Under the pieces are notes generated by a model. That model did not search any database. It was not told where the DNA came from and saw only the letters and a program-made list of their open reading frames with translations. A DNA stretch of 64,000 bases from Deinandra increscens subsp. villosa (Eukaryota > Streptophyta > Magnoliopsida > Asterales > Asteraceae), in the NCBI GenBank assembly GCA_039602395.1, contig JBCNJP010000027.1:112508354-112572353 (forward strand), read 5' to 3'. Both the position numbers and the translations under genes were made by a program. Positions 18,526 to 30,208 of this stretch are shown in pieces; the first letter of the stretch is position 1; every line of letters starts with the position of its first letter.

Positions 18526-20620
18526 GTCTTGATGTTCATGATGATTCTTGGTGGTTAAAAGTCTAGAAATCCCTTAAACTTTGTTAATCTTTGTTGATCT
18601 TTGTTAATCTTGTGTAGATAACTAACTAGCTTTGCGATGTGAACATATTTCCATGATTTTGATGTTGTTTTATGCTCTAGAACATGTTAGAAAGGTTATA
18701 TTGCTTAGACATTGGAATCTATGTCCTTAGAAAGTTTAATCCTAGCCTAAATCATGTTTAGAGAACCATAATCATGCTAGATTTTCACCAAAAAGACTCT
18801 AGATCCGAATTTGATATATCTAAAACCATAGGGACTGATTTTAACATGTTTGGAACAACTTTTGCGTAGACACTTTTGCTACAAATGGATTTAGGACCCC
18901 CGAGACACCAAAACAAAGCATTAAAACCCGAAAACCGACACATCGAATTGAGCCTGAATTTTGGACAGCCTTGCTAGATTGATCCCTCTAGGAAAGTGCT
19001 AAACGTATGGAAACCAGGCTCAAAAACGGGTATTTGACGGACCCGGAAACCCTATATTTGTAAAATATATCAAATATGGTCAAAACTGATTTGGAACACT
19101 TATGTAGACTTAAAATGACTTAGAATATGTTTACAAAATATTTTGATGACTTATCGTGACATAAAGCAAGTCACAGGGACAAAACTGTCAAAACTGGGCG
19201 CATACTAGCAAAATCGGCGACTTAGGTTTTGAATACTTGAACATGTATTTTTCGTGATTATTTGATGGAAATAAATGTATTATTATTACTACAATCATTA
19301 TTTCTAAAAATATTGGAAAATAACGTGTATTGATAAATAGCGATAAAACCCAGTGTTTCGGGCTTTTACCGTTAATAGTTTTTGTGAAACTATGTGAACC
19401 CATAATTTGAAGTAATATTTATTGGATTAAATATTTATCTACAACCATCTACATAACATAGGAATACCCTTATATATCTTAAATATATATAAATCCCTAT
19501 TTTTCCGGAATGTTATCGAAATCTCAATTATTTATTGATAATAAATAATCGTTTAGATCGATCAATTATCAACTGAACTATCGGGCCACCATGTCGTCAA
19601 GACTTGACCATCTAATTGGGAGTGACTTAATTGTCAATCCAGTCTATAGACCTTAAGCTGTCTTATACTTGATTTGGGACTGCTAGGTTATCTGATCACC
19701 ATTGTCTGTTATTATCTGGAAACTGCCAAACTCATGTGAGTTTTCTCGGCCCCTCTTTTGAACTGTTTTTAATGCCTTTGGGGAAGAATTCATATAACAC
19801 ATATCATGCCTAATAAGTAGATAATTTGTTACCATTATTAATAAGTAGATAATCTGTTACCATTATTGATTACACGAACTATTCGTTCATCCTGTCGTAT
19901 TCATGTTGATTCATGTTATGATCAAAGACCCACTATTAATTGAATCCGATTAATTTCAAAAGAAATGATGACTCATGAATAGATCTATTAGGTTAATTAC
20001 CCTGTCCTGGTTGGTCGCTCCAATCCTGACTTCCGTTATTATAGTCAATAGGGTACATACAATTATAATCGCATTGCGGTAATCCTGGAAAGAATACCAT
20101 GAGTGGGTAAACAGTTAGTTTTGGAATTCAAGGTTCATGGTTATAATAATATACAGTATCTTAACGAATTATCAAATGGGTGATAAAACGGATATCAAAC
20201 TTTATTTTCCATCACATTTCTGATTCTACTTAAACCTGTGAACTCACCAACGTTATGTTGACCTTTTTAGTATGTGAATTCTCAAGTACTTGATCGGCCG
20301 CTTGCTTGTATGGAGCCCTCTTTTGTGCATATCATTACGACTTGTCATATCTATGTGGAGTCATGGCCACACTAGCTATTTTGGAGATTTCACTACATAA
20401 CACGTAACGGTGTCATGTCTTTAAATCTTTTTGATACTTGTTTTGTAAACTATGAAACAAATGAAACATATTATTAAATTCCGTTGCTAAACCTGAAATG
20501 AAATGTTTTCCAACTCCTTAAAATGGCTTTAGTTGTTCAACCATCCAGAGATCGTTTCGTGTAACCTTGACTGTGATTCCATCTCGTTCACGCCCAACAC
20601 AGATTTTACATGTGTGATAA
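18526..20620 (+). repeat. G1 5' LTR (gypsy), left end truncated or interrupted by C1
   Basis: About 2.1 kb without genes. It ends ...ACATGTGTGATA right before a decayed Met-type primer site. The last ~370 bp match, in inverted orientation, 24550-24921, which ends in the better-kept GGGTGTGACA. Bases 18526-20240 look like LTR body from composition and position but have no partner in this window, so that part is inferred. ORFs here are short and unsupported. Confidence 0.55.
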
Positions 20621-20622
20621 AT

Positions 20623-20635
20623 TGGTATTAGATCC
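20623..20635 (+). other. Decayed primer binding site of G1
   Basis: TGGTATTAGATCC differs from TGGTATCAGAGCC at two positions. Confidence 0.7.
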
Positions 20636-20796
20636 AAAGTTATAGGGAACTAGGTTGCATTAGTAAGACCTAGACTATAGCCTAAGCTCTGCTAGTATTA
20701 TTTTCATGTGCCATACGTGATGCCACTTTCTGTCTATTATACTTGCTTATAACTAACCCATAACTATTATTATGACTTGGAAAGTTTTGTCACAGC

Positions 20797-21744
20797 ATGT
20801 CTTCCTCTGAGCCCATGTAGATATCATCGGATTCTGACGACGAGTTGGCGATCATTCCCGGCCCGCTAAAGCCCATGCCACCGTCTCCTGAGTATGTGCC
20901 TGAGTCACCAACATACGAGGCATCGTCTCCCGTTCCTGCACCAGCAGTTGAACATCCTCGTTCCCCTAGGAGTGTCCTAGACTTTGCTGTTTCAGATGAC
21001 TCAGACTCCGACGAGGAGCCTGACAAGGATCCTGATGAGAGTGCCCCTTTCGACATAGCCATCACTCCTGCTGATCTGCCTACTAGTGGAGACACCATTG
21101 TTGTTACTCTGAGACCGGGAGTCCCTTCTTCTCCTGATCGTGTTCCATCTTTCCAACCTTATCGTAGCACTCCCGGTGGACCTTTTCGGATGTACGCTCC
21201 CCACAAATCTGTTATCCGTCCTCATGTTCGCATTTCTGAGCCCGCTGCCCTTGAGGGCTCTACCCTCAAGCGTTCTAGATCTTCTGATCCCTGTCCTCTT
21301 CCTCATGTGTCTGATCCGCTTCCTCCAAAGAAGCGCATGAAGATCCCTGGTAGCACATTCGAGGTGGGTTAGTCATCTACTATTGCAGCCTCTATTGAGC
21401 CCTCCGCACCCCCTCCGACCCTTCATGACACTGGTATCCCTCCTCCCATCATGTCTGAGATTCCTCTGGAGACTATCTTGTCCTCACTCCTGGCTATTGT
21501 GGCTCGCCGTGTTGACGAAATCCAGCGCATACAATCAATTCTTCATACTCTTGTGCCCTCCTCTCTGATCACATCCCTTGAGACCCATGTGTCTGATATC
21601 AAGGAGCACCTTACCTCTTTCAGTTGCTCTCTTGAAACTCTTCATGCACACATGATTATGTGGCATTGTTTTCGATACCCATATTGTTGTTGCTGGAGTT
21701 TGTTGTCTGTGTTCCTTCTGCTGAGGAGTTTGCTTAGATGTTCA
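20797..21744 (+). pseudogene. G1 first ORF, acidic Ser/Pro-rich Gag N-terminal extension
   Basis: The frame opens at ATG 20797 (MSSSEP), has a stop at codon 8, and continues as ISSDSDDELAIIPGPL. A Pro/Ser/Asp-rich stretch follows, then PPKKRMKIPGSTFEVG, a second stop near 21370, and more open frame to about 21744. I recognise this serine-proline-acidic leader followed by a PPKKR-type basic box as the N-terminus of gypsy polyproteins annotated in Asteraceae; the match is from memory. A solo copia LTR interrupts it. Role in the element is unknown. Confidence 0.6.
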
Positions 21745-22115
21745 TGTTAGAGCATTATCAGTTCGTCGTGTGAAGTATCAAGAACAAGACAAAGAGGCTA
21801 GGAGTGTTGTTCGTGAATTGACCCGAAGTAGCAATTGGTGACCATACGAAATGGACACGAAGTCACACTTCGTATCAATTCGTGTGACTTCAGAACAGCT
21901 CCAGTTCGGACAGCAAGTGTCTAGTATAAATAGCTTGTCTTGTATAGAAATAAGTACTTCTTACGAAATTCATTGTGTGATATTGAGTGTGTATTTTATC
22001 TTTTGTAAAGAAAAACAATTCACTTTTTATTTACCTCTAGTGTCATTGATTTCATACTCGAATTATTTTGATATCGTATTGATCGAGTAGACGATCCACC
22101 ACTCACGCACTTTCA
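21745..22115 (+). repeat. Solo copia LTR inside G1
   Basis: About 371 bp, TGTTAGAGC...CGCACTTTCA, aligned at both ends with the C1 LTR (shared TCGTGTGAAGTATC and GAGTAGACGATCCA blocks). No copia interior is attached. Flanking five-mers are GTTCA and GCTCT, so no clean duplication is visible. TATAAATAG is at 21925-21933. Upstream are inverted repeats built from ACGAA/TTCGT (21844-21850 with 21869-21875; AAGTCACAC 21860-21868 with GTGTGACTT 21882-21890). Confidence 0.7.
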
Positions 22116-22660
22116 GCTCTAGTTGCTGTCGATAATCATCACACAGATTACAGACGTCTTGGCTCTTCTTGGTCAGCTCCACCATAGTTTGAGATGCTTG
22201 TAAATTAGGGGTATCTGTTAACCCCCACTTTTTAATGTATGAATGACTTGTATTTTGATGTGGAACTGCGTTTCTAGAAGACAATATTTGTAGCATTATG
22301 AATTTTATAGAACAAGTAAGCTATGTTAATGATGGTTATGTTTCTCTACTTATTGTGTTAATGTATTGATTATTATGTATGTTATGGTTGGATTTATGTA
22401 TGCCATGTGTATGTATTGGCTTACATTTATCATGTCTTACTCTTTCTTTTACCAATGTGAAATTAAGAAATATGCCGCCGAGAAGACAACCACGAGCACG
22501 CGTCAACAGGAACACCCCTTCCCCTGTGATGGATGTTGCTGCTATGGAAGCCCTTGTCACCCAGCGCGTTGCGGATGCCCTAGTTTTTGCGGAAGCAGAC
22601 TGTTCCACCTCCTCTAATGGCCGAAACCATTCCTCTAATGGTAAGCTGGAGATTTTTTTA
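22116..22660 (+). pseudogene. G1 Gag remnant
   Basis: After the solo LTR, broken frames run to MPPRRQPRARVNRNTPSP at 22472, followed by MDVAAMEALVTQRVADAL. This resembles the start of the capsid-bearing part of gypsy Gag. The capsid domain proper, zinc knuckle, protease and the first half of reverse transcriptase are missing, because the frame passes within about 150 bases into the RT active-site region. A deletion of perhaps 1.5-2 kb has removed them. Confidence 0.55.
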
Positions 22661-23094
22661 GTGTTAATAGACCACTGGTTACAATTGCGTGTGAAAACCC
22701 TACTATTCATCATATTCATCGACGATTTCCTGTTCTAATCCCGTAGTAATGAAGAATACGAACAACACCTCAACCTGATTTTGGACTTACTGAGAAAAGA
22801 AGAATTATATGCGAAGTTTTCCAAATTCGAAATTTGGATTCGCGAGGTACATTTTCTTGGTCACGTGATTAACGACCGTGGTATTCACGTCGATCAAGCA
22901 ATCAAGGATTGGAACCCTCTCTCAACCCCTTCTCAAATCCGTTAATTTCTTGGTCTCGCTGGCTATTATCGTAGATTCATTGAGAACTTTTCCAAAATAG
23001 CCCATCCCCTGACAACACTGACTTAGAAAGACAAGAAGTTTGTTTGGGATGACTTATCGTCTACTGCAACACATATCACCAAGGCCTAGGATGT
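22661..23094 (+). pseudogene. G1 reverse transcriptase, C-terminal half
   Basis: Fragments carry the FIDDFLF active-site box, followed in another frame by EYEQHLNLILDLLRKEELYAK and FLGHVINDRGIHVD, then FLGLAGYYRRFI. These are standard Ty3/gypsy RT and connection motifs; the Tekay copy here (51343-55851) has clear equivalents. At least two stops and one frameshift (near 22738) disable it. Confidence 0.75.
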
Positions 23095-23400
23095 GTGCTA
23101 ATGCATCGTGAGAAAGTTATAGCTTATGCTTCTCGCCAGTTGAAGATCCATGAGAAGAATTATACGACCCATGGTCTAGAACTCGGTGCTGTTGTGTTCG
23201 TTGTCAAGATATGGAGACACTACCTGTATGGTACGAAATGCACTATTTTTACAGACCATAAGAGCCTCCAGCATATCATGAACTAGAAAGAGCTAAATAT
23301 GAGATAACGAAGATGGGTAGAACTACTCAATGATTACGATTGTGAAATTCGTTATCACCATGGGAAGGCTAACGTAGTAGCAGATACCTTGAGTAGGAAA
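23095..23400 (+). pseudogene. G1 RNase H domain
   Basis: Frame with KVIAYASRQLKIHEKNYTTH, the catalytic acidic residue of HGLELGAV, IFTDHKSLQHI and, after a stop near 23286, VVADTLSRKEH. These match the RNase H order of gypsy elements. It would degrade the RNA strand during cDNA synthesis; this copy has stops and is inactive. Confidence 0.75.
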
Positions 23401-24549
23401 GAACATGTGAAGCCTCTACGAGTCCGATCGCTTTCCTTGACCATTCATTCCGGTCTCCCAGATCAAATTCGTGAAGCCCAACGTGAAGCCCTGAAAGAGA
23501 AGAATCTTAAAGCCGAATGCCTGCGTGGTATGGATCGTCAGTTGGAAAAGAAGCCAGATAGAGCCTATTATTTCATGAATAGACTTTGGGTACCCGTGTA
23601 CGGAGGATTGAAGACCTGGTCATGGACGAGGCCCACAAGTCTAGATATTCCATCTACCCTAGAGCTGATAAAATGTATCATGGTTTGTGAGAACTTTACT
23701 GGTGGCCTAACATGAAGGCTGAGATTGCTACCTATGGAGGAAAGTGTCTGATGTGTGCGAAGGTTAAAACTGAATATCGAAAGCCATCAAGTCTGCTGGT
23801 ATGACCGGTCATTCCAGAATGGAAATGGGAACGTATTGCAATGGATTTTATCACTAAGCTGCGAAAGAGTCATAGTGGAAATGATACCACGTGGGTTACC
23901 ATCGATCGTCTCATGAAGTCTGCTCATTTTCTAACAATGAAAGAAAGTGACTCGATAGAACTGCTCACCAAACGCTATCTGAAGGAGATTTTCTCCCAAA
24001 CGCTATCTGAAGGAGATTTTCTAACAATGAAAGAAAGTGACTCGATGGAACCCCTATCTCCATCATCGTCGACTGAGACAGTCGATTCACCTCTAGGTTC
24101 TGGAAATCTCTTAACAATGCTCTAGGTACTCAACTCGATATGAATACAGCCTACCATCCCCAAACCGATGGTCAGAGTGAAAGAACCATTCAAACTCTCG
24201 AAGAGATGTTACGCGCCAGCGTAATCGATTTCGGCAAGAACTGGGATGAGCACTTACCTCTCTGCGAGTTCTCCTATAACAAATGCTACCATACTAGTAT
24301 TCAAGCCGCCTCGTTCGAGGAAATCTACGGTAGAAAGTGCCGATCCCCCATTTGTTGGTTTGAAATTGGACACAGCCAATTAACTGGTCCTGAAATTGTC
24401 ATGGAAACTACCGAGAAAATCTCTCAAATCCAAAACCTTCTGAAAGCCGCTCGAGATCAACAGAAGAGTTACGCCGACACAAGATGTAAACCTTTGTCGT
24501 TCAAAGTTAGAGATAGAGTCATGCTTAAAGTATCCCCGTGGAAGGTAGT
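23389..24549 (+). pseudogene. G1 integrase, broken and internally duplicated
   Basis: Blocks LTIHSGLPDQIREAQREAL, KCLMCAKVKTEYRKPS (zinc region), WERIAMDFITKL (first catalytic Asp), and NTAYHPQTDGQSERTIQ (catalytic Glu) are in order. The middle aspartate region is lost in a local duplication at 23927-24046. The frame ends at KVSPWK, just before the inverted LTR at 24550, so the chromodomain is missing. Confidence 0.75.
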
Positions 24550-24921
24550 TGTCACACCCTGTAATTTATGTGATGGAATTGAACAAGATGGAATCACAGT
24601 CAAGGTTACACAAAATGATCTCTGGATTGTTAAACAATTAGAGCCGCTTTAAGGAGTCGAAAACAATTTATTTCAGATTTTAGCAGCGGAAAATAATAGT
24701 AATATGATTCATTTGTTTCATAGTTTACAAAACAAGTATCAAAAGATTTAAAGATATGACATCGTTAGGTGTTATGTAGTGAAATCTCCAAAAGGCTAGT
24801 GTGACCATGACTCCAGATAGATTTGACAGATCCTAATGATAATTCACAAAAGAGGTATTCCATACAAGTAAGCGGCTGATCAAGTACCTGAGAATTCATA
24901 TACTAAAAGGTCAACATAAAG
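24550..24921 (-). repeat. Inverted partial LTR of the G1 family
   Basis: The complement of this segment matches 20250-20620 closely, including CTTTTGATACTTGTTTTGTA and TCCAGAGATC. On the plus strand it starts TGTCACACCC. It abuts integrase codons on the left and the C2 LTR on the right, so it is truncated. It is not a normal 3' LTR of G1, since it faces the other way. Confidence 0.65.
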
Positions 24922-25293
24922 TTAAAATTGCGTGAAAATTGGATCCCCTACTCAATCTAGCTAATTCGGATACGAAAAAAGTAACTAACCGATTGTTTTA
25001 TTGATCAAAGTGAACAGTTACAACCAGTAACACATAGAAACTGAGACACAGAAACACCATGGAAAACACACCCTTAACATCTATTCTCACATGCTCAGTT
25101 TTTTATACAAAGCACAAAACATATATTTATAACGACCTTCCGAACTTCAGATGAACCTGAAGTTCGTCTGATCCGAACCTCAGGTTCGGACCAAGTTTGG
25201 CTGGCAGCTATTCTTTGACTTTGTACTTGGTCTTTGCTTGACATGATACTTCACACGACGCACAGATCTTGATGCACAGATCTTGTATCTACA
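24922..25293 (-). repeat. C2 3' LTR
   Basis: About 372 bp; sense start TGTAGATACAAG at 25293. The sense end is decayed (...CGCAATTTTAA where C1 has CGCGTTTTCA). Sense TATAAATAT is at 25131-25123. The arms TCCGAACCT and AGGTTCGGA (25172-25180, 25182-25190) form a palindrome just upstream, with a second pair GAACTTCAG/CTGAAGTTC next to it. Confidence 0.7.
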
Positions 25294-25576
25294 AACTACC
25301 CCTCGTCGTGCGCAGTATCTCTTCAATAATCATCAAAACTGTATCTTCAATCAAGCTCCCCCTCAAGTGTAGAATCCGTTCGTCCAATGAAATGAATCTT
25401 CGAACAAACTCTTCCTCAACTTGATCGTAGCTTGATCTTGAATACTTAACAATGTCTGGTGCATCTCTACCTCCTATCAACAGCTTCAGAAGACTTGAAG
25501 TTGTGATTACTTTCACTTTAGCAACATGTTCAAAGTTTAAATATTCTTGGCGCAAAACGTCTCTTCGAGACTCCAA
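25289..25576 (-). CDS. Short conserved ORF near the 3' end of C2, unknown function
   Basis: 95 codons; residues about 19-80 match the C1 short ORF (17921-18139), with replacements mainly at KT/GG, TLN/APD and NNS/YDQ. The open frame extends over the LTR start by a few bases. No known domain is recognised. Retention of the frame in two diverged copies is suggestive, not proof, of coding. Confidence 0.35.
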   Translation of the reverse strand: MESRRDVLRQEYLNFEHVAKVKVITTSSLLKLLIGGRDAPDIVKYSRSSYDQVEEEFVRRFISLDERILHLRGSLIEDTVLMIIEEILRTTRGSL

Positions 25577-26950
25577 GAAATTGTTTTGAAAATTGAACTT
25601 GTATCACGTGTTGATCAGATCGAAAATAAAACAAAAACAAAATCTCTTTGGATGTTAGAAAGTTTATATCAAAACACACCTAAAATCTTTTTTATTTTTC
25701 AAATTTATGCTAAATCTCACCAAAAATCTTTTTGTATTTTTCTATTTTTTGGTATGAGAAAGATCACTATACGAGATCATATTGAACATGACACACTGAA
25801 TTACACTTCAATTTCAACTAATTGAAACACATACGTCATGCTGATTGCCGGTATAATTTGTCCATCTTAAACTCAGGCATAATCATACTCATAACATCTG
25901 GATATCTTAAGGTATTGATTAGATTTGCTTTGACCAGTGTATCCCACACTATCAGACATATCCAGACAGTTTCTTTTTCCAGTGTGATTTCTTTCTTTTC
26001 TTGAGCGATAATACTTGTGAATATTACAAAGCATAATATTTTCATGATATCGTCAACTGTGTTCCATGCAAAAAGAAATAAGAACGTTAAATTATCTACC
26101 TTAAGGTCGATCTTTCGATACGCAGATAAGGCCTCGGATTTAACAAAAATAAGAAAAAATAAAACAAGTTGAAGTTGTATAACCCAACAACAATCAGGTC
26201 GATACTCCCGTACACGCAGAGAAAGTCCGATGAGTTATACGAAACACCAAAGAAAATAAAGCAGAACGTCAAATGAACAACAATCAGGTCGATTTTTTGA
26301 TATGCAGAGAAAGTCCGATCATTTGACAAAATAAAGAAAATCTAACAAGTTTAAATCTTTGAAAATGAACACACGTATACACAGTGACTTCTCATTTTGT
26401 TTTTCACACTTGTTTTTCTTTTTGTCATGAAATACGCATCAAGATTTAATCCACATGGTCAAGCATTAGTATTAGGTGTATATCACATCTGAATATTTTC
26501 TGATTTGCCGAGCCAAACGAACATATCAAACAATGATCTTATGGCTCTTTCTTCTACTCTAACCATGAGTCAGATACGTAAGCCAATGTACTATCATTTC
26601 CTAATGATCAATTTCTTAAATTTTTATATTTTGTGTGCATGTATTCACCTTCTTCCCATAACATGCATGCTTCACAATTTCTCCCTTTTACATGCAATTC
26701 TCTCCCTTAAAATGAAACATCTATTTTTGGATTTTCATTTTATCAAAAACAAGACTCTATTTTTGGAAACTTTACCACTTGAAAATGCATAAAGAAAGAA
26801 AAATTAATCAATCAACACGAATACTTTGCAGTTTAGAATTTCAGAAAACTTGCAGGTTAGAAAATATATGTCTTGAAAGTTAAGTTAAACAGAATACTCC
26901 TCCATCAACAACTTTGCAATCGTCGATAGGTCTTCTAGAAGTACCTGCAC
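25577..26950 (-). other. C2 3' non-coding region
   Basis: Counterpart of 16509-17920 in C1, including the three ~90-bp units at about 26100-26330 (GTCGAT...GCAGAGAAAGTCCGAT on the plus strand). ORFs of 60-95 codons occur but are shared with C1 only as decayed nucleotide homology. Nothing else is recognised. Confidence 0.55.
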
Positions 26951-28030
26951 ACTGGTCAAACTCATTAGTTTTTAACTTGACCCGAAGCAACTGCTTCTGG
27001 TCGACTAGTGTCTTGGTTTTGCTTGAAAGCCACCTTTGGTTTCCAGATTGATTGTTTTTTTGGTAAATCAGTTTTTGATGAATCAGTCACAGGTGTCTGT
27101 GATGATGAACCTACATTTTGAACCTTTTGAAAAGTAGGAGCGAAACGTTTTTTGTTTCAGAAAGAATGTAGGCTAACATTCATCAAAAACTCTGCCTTGT
27201 TCATCAAAGAACTTTGGTTTGGCAGGTTTACCAAAAACTGGTGTCTTTTGAAATCTTGGATCTGAAACAGTAGGTGTTGGATAATCTTTACCATATGTCC
27301 TTGTTGACGACAAATATAATAAATAAGTCTAGTTTTGTCCCACCTTTTAGGTGCCTATAAAGATTCGCACATATGAATATCTCGAACATGATATAAAAAA
27401 TAATAATTAAAAATCTGATGTCGGTGATCATAAACCCATTTTGATGTTGGGCTCTGAGAATAAGAACCCTCAGAAGAAAATTTCGCTGTTTGATTCTTCA
27501 AGGTTCTTGAAGCATCCTTCTTCTCATAAAACTTCAGAAATTTTTCTAGCATCCACGCAGTGAAGAGGAAATTCTTTATTAGAAAAAATTTGTTCTGAAC
27601 CCTTGAGTTTGTAAAACTGTTCGGGTTGAACCTTTTCAGCTTTGAAGACCTCCTTCACTTGCTTCGTTTTAAGCTTTTTCAGATCTTATGGTGTTGATGC
27701 TGGAACCTCCTCAGTTTTGACATTCTGTGATTGAAAACCCAAACCAACATTCTTTCTAGAAATCTTCTCCTCATAAATAGAATCCCGATGTCCATTCTTC
27801 GTTAGCTTTGAAAATTCAGCTTTTATTTCTTTAATGTTTTTTGGCTCAAAGAAAAACGTCTCATCAAAATCTGGTTGAGAACGAATTTTCTCAGTTGAAG
27901 TAGCGGATTTGACATTTTCATTTGACAATGAACCAGAAACAAATTGTGGAGCAGGAGGAACTTCAGATTTCTTTCCTTTCTTCTTTTTTGGCTTTCTTGG
28001 TTTTCCTCTTCTTCACAATTTTCTCTTCTT
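26951..28030 (-). pseudogene. C2 Gag C-terminal region (several broken frames)
   Basis: Fragments at 27686-27928 (VGLGFQSQNVKTEEVPAS) and 27355-27552 (KNQTAKFSSEGSYSQSPTSK) match C1. The second zinc knuckle region near 27290-27340 is decayed: a cysteine appears as tyrosine or leucine codons, and a stop is present. Sequence equal to GRVFDE follows at about 27200. No protease follows, as in C1. Confidence 0.6.
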
Positions 28031-28272
28031 CAGAAACTGAAGATGAAAACTTTGAATAGTCATAGTCTTCAATATTATCTTTCATTTATTTGAAAGCTTC
28101 TTTGATATTAGCAGGAGGTGATGCGGTTTTATCAAACATCTTTTTAAAATTAGCATCATGTGCTAAGAAACTTGTGAACAATTGCAAATTCGAGACATTA
28201 TTCAGCAATCGATTGGCATCAATGACTTGAATTTTTAAATCTTAAATTTGCAACTTTATGTGTTTTAAATTT

Positions 28273-28800
28273 CTACATTCTAAGATTTTTCATCCCTTCA
28301 AACAACTCCTTTCGCACTTTATCTTCATTACGCTTTTGAATTTCCAAATTTGCAGCTTGAACTTTATTCACACTTACCAACTCACGCTTTTCATCCAACA
28401 GTTTCTCCATGTCAACTTGATAAGCTTCAATTTTTGTAGCATAGTCTTCAGAATCCTTGGTAAGCACATCCAATCTTTACTTTGACTTATCAAACAAATT
28501 TTGAAAAACATTAGCAGTGTCTTCTGCTTCATCTTTCCATTTCTTAACTTCTTGAACCAACGCTGCCTTTTCTTCACATAACCTTCCATTCTTTTTTTCA
28601 AGCATCTTTACATCTTCTTTGATTGAAGAAAGAAACTCATTAAGCATATTCATTTCCTTCATCATAGAATCATTTTTCAATTTAAATTCCATCTCATGTA
28701 TTTTAGAAATCTCCAATTCTTCTTTCACCAACTTGAATTCATTAGAAAGCTTGTGAATTTCATTCAATAACGAAACATTCTTTTTCAACAAACTTTCCAT
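28273..28800 (-). pseudogene. C2 Gag coiled-coil region
   Basis: Two adjoining frames, 28477-28800 (SLLKKNVSLLNEIHKLSNEF onward) and 28273-28473 (EKLLDEKRELVSVNKVQAAN), together cover the heptad-rich region found as one frame in C1. A frameshift or stop lies near 28475. It would mediate Gag self-association, by analogy. Confidence 0.6.
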
Positions 28801-28959
28801 ATTTTCAGCTGATTCATAGGAACTTGGCTCTGAACTTGAATATGAGCAATAATCATCTTGTTGATCATGAGTGACAATAAAAGCAGATGAATCAAAATGT
28901 TTACCCCAATCATAAACACCATCATTCTGAACTGTTAAAGCTGTCTTGGTTGAGTTGCT

Positions 28960-29616
28960 TCAAGATGGTTGAGAACCTGTATTAGATGTAAAACCGGGTT
29001 TGCTAGCATGTGCTTGTTGACATTCTTTAGCAAAATGTCCAAGCTTTGAACATTTGTAGCATTTCAACTTTGACTTGTCAAAACCCAATCTTCCATTAAA
29101 ATCGGAAGTAATTGTTTCATTCTTCTTGAAAAACCTCTTTGATCTTTGACCTAGCGTAGCATACTGCCATGATAAATCCAATTCATTTAATTGATCATCA
29201 TCAAGTTCATCAAGATCATCCCTTTTTATTTTTGCATCAGCAACATTCTTGATAACCAAACCAAAAGATGATGAAATCAAAGCAGCAATCATTTTAGCAC
29301 AATCATCCGTTGTATTAGCAAAAAAAGCATTTCGATTTTTTGATTCAGGAATTGTAAAACTACACACCCGTGATGAATTATTATCAGACTTTCCAGAAAT
29401 ATTTCCAATGAAGGTTGTAGGTGGTGCAGAACTCTGACTTGGTTTAGTCTTAGCTGTCATGCTAGCAGCATTTTCACCATGATACAACTCTGGATTTTGC
29501 AGATTTGCTTTGGACTTGTTGAAATTCATCATTTCCATCTCACGAGCATGAAGTTTACAAGTTAGATCATGAAATGTCAATTTGGAAAACTCTTTATCAT
29601 GTGTAAGTAGCAACAC
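28960..29616 (-). pseudogene. C2 Gag second segment with first CCHC knuckle
   Basis: 218 codons. It starts in MLLLTHDKEFSKLTFHDLTC, passes DDCAKMIAALISSSFGLVIK and LDELDDDQLNELDLSWQY, then a basic stretch RSKRFFKKNE and the knuckle CYKCSKLGHFAKECQQ. It overlaps the upstream frame by 20 bases with a shift, so one indel at about 29600-29616 breaks Gag. It provides the uninterrupted version of the stretch that element R splits in C1. Confidence 0.75.
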
Positions 29617-30208
29617 ATAATTTTCCCATTTTTTCTGGTAAAGCCTCCATAATCTTTTCTTTTAACTCTTCATCGTTCTTCTCAATCCCCACAATCTTCA
29701 TTTCACTTATAAGATGTGACAATCTTGAGACAAGAGTCGTGATGTTTTCATTCTCGTAATGCTGAAAATTTTCAAATTCTTTACTCAACACCTTTTTCTG
29801 ACTTTTCTTGTATTGATCATTCCCTTCACACCTTGAAGATAAAGCATCCCACAATTGTTTTGATTTCTTGCAAGTACTAAATTGATGTAACAACTCAGTG
29901 AGTAATGCCATTATAAGATAACCTAACGCTTTCTGTTCAAGCTCATATGATTTTCTTTCAGCAATGTCGGAGGAATGAACTTCTTTAAAATCTCCTTGAT
30001 CAGTCGGGTGTTGATAAATCATCTTAATCGGAACCCACAAATCAATATCATTCGTGCTTATGTAAGCAGAAAATCGTTGCTTCCAATTTTGATAATCTTC
30101 CAATTTCAACAACTTAGGAACTTTCTGGCTTGTTCCAATTTTGTTGTCAAAATTCAACATTGTTTGCGTTGCATTCTGCATAGCCGCAAATGCTTGGAAT
30201 TCTGACAT
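29597..30208 (-). pseudogene. C2 Gag N-terminal capsid-like domain
   Basis: 203 codons from a convincing ATG (MSEFQAFAAMQ) placed directly after the TTCGG leader. It contains LLKLEDYQNWKQRFSAYIST, KKSKQLWDALSSRCEGND and LVSRLSHLISEM, the copia capsid-domain pattern. It is frameshifted near the end, after MEALPEK. It is the best-preserved N-terminus of the C family in this window. Confidence 0.75.
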
